NCBI RefSeq assembly: GCF_019800885.1
Contig: NZ_JAHVKE010000002.1
Coordinates: forward strand, 868,001-932,000
Source: Maritalea mobilis
GTDB taxonomy: Bacteria > Pseudomonadota > Alphaproteobacteria > Rhodobacterales > Rhodobacteraceae
Reading direction: 5' to 3'
DNA: 64,000 bases
In this document: positions 61,213 through 64,000 of the stretch, in pieces
How positions within the stretch are numbered: the stretch's first letter is position 1
How the letters are laid out: each line of letters begins with the position of its first letter
Notes under the pieces: model-generated
What the model was told of the DNA's origin: nothing
Database searches by the model: none
Seen by the model: the letters and a program-made list of their open reading frames with translations, nothing else
Program-made: the position numbers and the translations under genes

Positions 61213-61845
61213 ATGAACAGTGTTCAAGGTCTGATTTGTGCGGCTGTCAGCTGGGGGGTTGCGGCCCTCGTCGGGCTGATTGCCATGGCGATGCTGATGA
61301 TCGTGGGGGATTGGACCCTGATCCAGGCGCTGTACGTGGGTGTAATCTTGATCTTGGTCCTCGGCGTTCTGCTGATGGTGACGATGTGCGGCCCGATGCC
61401 CGCGCGGCGCGCGCCGGGGGATATCGACGCGGCTGCCGCTCCGAAAGCGCCTGCGCCGGCCAGCGCCGCACCCGCGCCCGCGGCAAGCGCGCCCGCCCCC
61501 GCCGCTCCGGAACCGGCCCCCGCACCCGAGCCTGCCCCGGCGGCGGTCGAGGGGGAGGGCACCCGCCCCGAGGCGCTGTCGGCTCCGCGCGGTGGCGCCG
61601 CCGATGACCTCAAGCGTATCAAGGGGATCGGTCCGAAACTGGAGAAACTGTGCAACAGCCTCGGCTTCTACCATTTCGACCAGATCGCCAACTGGACGGC
61701 AGACGAGGTCGCCTGGGTCGACCAGAACCTCGAAGGGTTCAAGGGGCGCGTGACCCGCGACAACTGGGTCGAACAGGCGCGGCTTCTCGCCTCTGGCGAA
61801 GAAACGGAATTTTCGCAACGAGTCGATAAAGGTGATGTATACTGA
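61213..61845 (+). CDS. Membrane-anchored protein with HhH module like that of NuoE
   Basis: 210 residues. Two N-terminal hydrophobic spans (about 5-30 and 35-57) are followed by a long Ala/Pro-rich linker (about 70-115). The C-terminal module (about 125-195) reads GGAADDLKRIKGIGPKLEKLCN, then [21 protein letters not shown] and FKGRVTRDNWVEQARLLA (each quoted partly). It matches the NuoE tail almost residue for residue. ATG 61213 fits AGGGGG spacing better than ATG 61204. It could be a membrane tether for NuoE or for a shared partner; that is inference. Confidence 0.8.
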   Translation: MNSVQGLICAAVSWGVAALVGLIAMAMLMIVGDWTLIQALYVGVILILVLGVLLMVTMCGPMPARRAPGDIDAAAAPKAPAPASAAPAPAASAPAPAAPEPAPAPEPAPAAVEGEGTRPEALSAPRGGAADDLKRIKGIGPKLEKLCNSLGFYHFDQIANWTADEVAWVDQNLEGFKGRVTRDNWVEQARLLASGEETEFSQRVDKGDVY

Positions 61846-61885
61846 CCTTCGGGAGGCTGTGTGAACACAACCCGAGGAGTAGGTC

Positions 61886-62404
61886 ATGAACCTTGCCGAA
61901 GACATCTGGCTGCGCGGTCAAGCCGCGCAGCGTTCCTTTCTCGAACTGTCCGCCTATAACGCCGCGTTCCTGAGCAATGCGACCGTGCAGGCCATCGAAC
62001 TGGGGCTGACGGCGCCCTCGACCTTCTGGTCGGCCATAGGTCGTGTCGGCCGCGCCGATCTCGCGTCCGAAACATCCGATCCCTCACCTGTCGCGACGGT
62101 TGTGCAGTTGCATGAGGCCCCGGCGCCCGTAGCCGAGACGCCCGAGGTCGTGGAAGAGGCCCTTGGCCCAAGCCCGCACCTGCTGGACGGGCCACGCGGC
62201 GGTGCGGCTGACGACCTGACCGAGTTGAAGGGTGTCGGCGCCAAGCTGGCCGAGGCGTTGAACGAGTTCGGCATTTTCCATTTCGACCAGATTGCCACCC
62301 TGGACGAGGACGGCGTGGCGTGGCTGAACGATCAACAGCCGGGCTTCAAGATGACCTGCGCCCGCTATGACCTGATCGCGCAGGCGCAGGCGCGGACGGC
62401 CTGA
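61886..62404 (+). CDS. Soluble protein with HhH module, nuo operon
   Basis: 172 residues. The N-terminal 55 residues are helical (NLAEDIWLRGQAAQRSFLEL...) and loosely phasin-like. An acidic linker follows, then a third copy of the NuoE-type module (about 105-170): GGAADDLTELKGVGAKLAEA, FGIFHFDQIATLDEDGVAWL and, more diverged, CARYDLIAQAQARTA. No membrane span. GAGGAGTAGGTC precedes the ATG. It is the shortest of the three and probably acts in the same assembly. Confidence 0.78.
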   Translation: MNLAEDIWLRGQAAQRSFLELSAYNAAFLSNATVQAIELGLTAPSTFWSAIGRVGRADLASETSDPSPVATVVQLHEAPAPVAETPEVVEEALGPSPHLLDGPRGGAADDLTELKGVGAKLAEALNEFGIFHFDQIATLDEDGVAWLNDQQPGFKMTCARYDLIAQAQARTA

Positions 62405-62423
62405 GGTGCAAAGGATCGTACAG

Positions 62424-62443
62424 GCGCGGGGATTGCTCCGCGC
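62424..62443 (+). repeat. GC hairpin downstream of the 61886 gene
   Basis: GCGCGG (62424-62429) pairs with CCGCGC (62438-62443) around GGATTGCT. The stretch GCGCGGGGAT-GC-CCGCGCTT is shared, with small changes, with the hairpin after nuoE (60736-60755), and both genes end TGAGGTGCA. Confidence 0.6.
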
Positions 62444-62491
62444 TTGTCGGCACGCTAGGTCGTGGCCCGAAGGACCGCGAGACCACTGCCC

Positions 62492-62743
62492 ATGCCCGCA
62501 CGATCGAAAACCACCGTCATGGACCGGGACCGCCGGCTTGCCCGGCAGGGACGGCGCGCGGCGCTGGTGATCGCGGCGACCATGCTGCTGTGGATGGGCG
62601 GACAATACATCGGCGGGCAGATGGGCTGGCCGCTGCGCTATGCCTTCCTGATGGATCTTGCGGCGATTGCCGCACTGGTATGGGCGCTTGTTGTGACGTA
62701 TTGGGTATGGAAAGCGCGCCGGTCCGATCCCGACAGGGGGTAG
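62492..62743 (+). CDS. DUF5337-like small membrane protein
   Basis: 83 residues with two hydrophobic spans (about 26-43 and 49-72), preceded by a basic segment DRDRRLARQGRRA. It matches my memory of DUF5337 proteins found before nuoF in Rhodobacteraceae. The start is uncertain: ATG 62492 is used; an ATG at 62519 would begin MDRDRRLARQG. Function unknown; possibly a complex I accessory. Confidence 0.65.
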   Translation: MPARSKTTVMDRDRRLARQGRRAALVIAATMLLWMGGQYIGGQMGWPLRYAFLMDLAAIAALVWALVVTYWVWKARRSDPDRG

Positions 62744-62812
62744 GCCGGAGGACACCGGGGCCTGACCGGACCAAGGCCCGCGCGACGGACAAGAGCGAAC
62801 GGAAAGCTGGAT

Positions 62813-64000
62813 ATGCTGCAGGACAAAGACCGGATCTTCACCAATATCTACGGCATGCACGAGCGCACCCTTGCCGGGGCGCAAAAGCGCGGCCATTGGG
62901 ATGGCACCAAGGACTTGATCGGCCTTGGCCGTGACAAGATCATCGAGATCATGAAGGCCAGCGGCTTGCGCGGCCGGGGCGGCGCGGGCTTCCCGACCGG
63001 TCTCAAGTGGTCCTTCATGCCCAAGGAATCCGACGGTCGGCCCAGCTACCTCGTGGTCAATGCCGACGAATCCGAGCCGGGCACCTGCAAGGACCGCGAG
63101 ATCATGCGCAATGATCCGCATGCGCTGATCGAGGGCTGCCTGATCGCGTCTTTCGCGATGCAGGCCCATGCCTGCTACATCTACATCCGCGGTGAATACA
63201 TCCGCGAGCGCGAGGCGCTTCAGGCCGCCATCGACGAGGCCTATGACGCGGGCCTGCTGGGCAAGAACGCCGCGAATTCCGGCTGGGATTTCGACCTCTA
63301 CCTGCATCACGGTGCGGGCGCCTATATCTGCGGCGAGGAAACCGCGCTGCTCGAATCGCTCGAAGGGCGCAAGGGCATGCCGCGCATGAAGCCGCCGTTT
63401 CCGGCGGGGGCGGGGCTTTATGGCTGCCCGACCACGGTGAACAACGTCGAATCGATTGCCGTCGTGCCGACGATCCTGCGCCGGGGCGCGGAATGGTTCG
63501 CGGGCTTTGGCCGCCCCAACAACGCGGGCACCAAGCTGTTCGCGATCTCGGGCCATGTGAACAACCCCTGCGTCGTTGAAGAGGCGATGTCGATCACCTT
63601 CGAAGAACTGATCGACCGGCATTGCGGCGGGATTCGCGGCGGGTGGGACAACCTCAAGGCGGTGATCCCGGGCGGCTCGTCGGTGCCTTGCGTGCGCGGC
63701 GAGAACATGCGCGACGCGATCATGGATTTCGACTACCTGCGCGGCGAGTTGCAGTCGGGCCTTGGCACGGCGGCGGTCATCGTGATGGACAAGCAGACCG
63801 ACATCATCAAGGCGATCTGGCGCCTGTCGAAATTCTACAAGCACGAAAGCTGCGGCCAGTGCACGCCCTGTCGCGAAGGCACGGGCTGGATGATGCGCGT
63901 GATGGATCGCCTGGTGCGCGGCGAGGCGCGGGTCGAGGAAATCGACATGCTCTTCGAGGTGACCAAGCAGGTCGAGGGCCACACGATCTGCGCGCTCGGC
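62813..64000 (+). CDS. nuoF: NADH-quinone oxidoreductase subunit F (3' end beyond window)
   Basis: The open frame runs to the last base, giving 396 of about 431 codons. The NADH/FMN region is in [16 protein letters not shown] and the Gly-rich [15 protein letters not shown]. The N3 cluster ligands are in [15 protein letters not shown], with the last Cys in HTICALG at the window edge. It oxidises NADH on the cytoplasmic arm. GGAAAGC precedes the ATG. Confidence 0.96.
   Translation, partial: MLQDKDRIFTNIYGMHERTLAGAQKRGHWDGTKDLIGLGRDKIIEIMKASGLRGRGGAGFPTGLKWSFMPKESDGRPSYLVVNADESEPGTCKDREIMRNDPHALIEGCLIASFAMQAHACYIYIRGEYIREREALQAAIDEAYDAGLLGKNAANSGWDFDLYLHHGAGAYICGEETALLESLEGRKGMPRMKPPFPAGAGLYGCPTTVNNVESIAVVPTILRRGAEWFAGFGRPNNAGTKLFAISGHVNNPCVVEEAMSITFEELIDRHCGGIRGGWDNLKAVIPGGSSVPCVRGENMRDAIMDFDYLRGELQSGLGTAAVIVMDKQTDIIKAIWRLSKFYKHESCGQCTPCREGTGWMMRVMDRLVRGEARVEEIDMLFEVTKQVEGHTICALG

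Noticed and set aside
61440-61560. Repeated GCGCCCGC/GCCGC units resembling a tandem repeat or CRISPR
   Set aside because: They are codons of an Ala/Pro-rich linker in the protein at 61213; spacing is irregular and there are no spacers.
1-64000. tRNA, rRNA, integrase, transposase or prophage
   Set aside because: None was seen in any gap on either strand; the low-GC Abi_C gene is the only clear sign of transfer.

Overview
The window is a 64 kb piece of a high-GC alphaproteobacterial chromosome. It most resembles the Rhodobacteraceae (Roseobacter group). This rests on remembered family traits: flavin-dependent ThyX, a compact phaZ/phaC-phaP-phaR locus, a nuo operon broken up by small extra genes including a DUF5337-type protein, NuoE with a long C-terminal tail, and a polyamine (puu-like) cluster. 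No rRNA, tRNA, CRISPR array, insertion sequence or integrase was seen. Most of the sequence is dense core-type coding DNA with short gaps.

Layout. (1) 1-3.8 kb: gloA (cut by the window edge), thyX, a low-GC Abi_C-type candidate defence gene coupled to thyX, a DUF2177 membrane protein, cspA and an ArsC/Spx-like protein. (2) 3.7-6.4 kb, minus strand: a bufferin-type operon bufA-bufB-bufC-doxX (DUF2282, DUF692/MNIO, DUF2063, DoxX), whose precursor carries an unusual C-terminal extension. (3) 6.7-13.4 kb: a membrane protein, an MDR oxidoreductase, thrS, an MFS transporter and two alpha/beta hydrolases. (4) 13.5-21 kb: a LacI-type regulator with a perfect palindromic operator, a sugar-type ABC importer and a GH63/MGH1-like glycosidase, in the order known for rhizobial agl operons but with a different hydrolase. 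(5) 21-24 kb: a secreted unknown protein, a HisD-family dehydrogenase resembling sulfopropanediol dehydrogenase HpsN, and an SDR. (6) 24-28.7 kb: the polyhydroxybutyrate genes phaZ (divergent), phaC, phaP and phaR, with a striking 16-bp inverted-repeat operator at the phaP promoter. (7) 28.7-40.8 kb, mostly minus strand: class-III and DegT-type aminotransferases, puuB-, puuA- and puuD-like genes, a second glutamine-synthetase paralogue and a polar amino acid/amine ABC importer, interrupted by an ldh gene on the plus strand. (8) 41-42.4 kb: TerB and PhzF-like proteins. (9) 42.9-53.5 kb: leucine/isovalerate catabolism (ivd, mccB, mccA, mvaB, liuC) with inserted small, ASCH and GST genes, then a quinone oxidoreductase and an acyl-CoA ligase. 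(10) 53.6-64 kb: an MFS protein with a His-rich tail, then nuoA-nuoB-nuoC-sulfotransferase-nuoD-(secreted protein)-nuoE-(three accessory genes)-DUF5337-nuoF, running off the end.

The least explained material lies in four places. Three proteins in the nuo operon (NuoE and two accessory proteins) share one helix-hairpin-helix C-terminal module, and two of them also share a hairpin in their 3' flank. Four related GC-hairpin plus AT-tail elements follow plus-strand genes. A 25-base palindromic repeat occurs once between genes and once, identically, inside the mccB coding sequence. Arrays of perfect palindromes lie at 30.2 kb and 42.5 kb. Functions are assigned by reading the proteins and recalling families; no database search was run.
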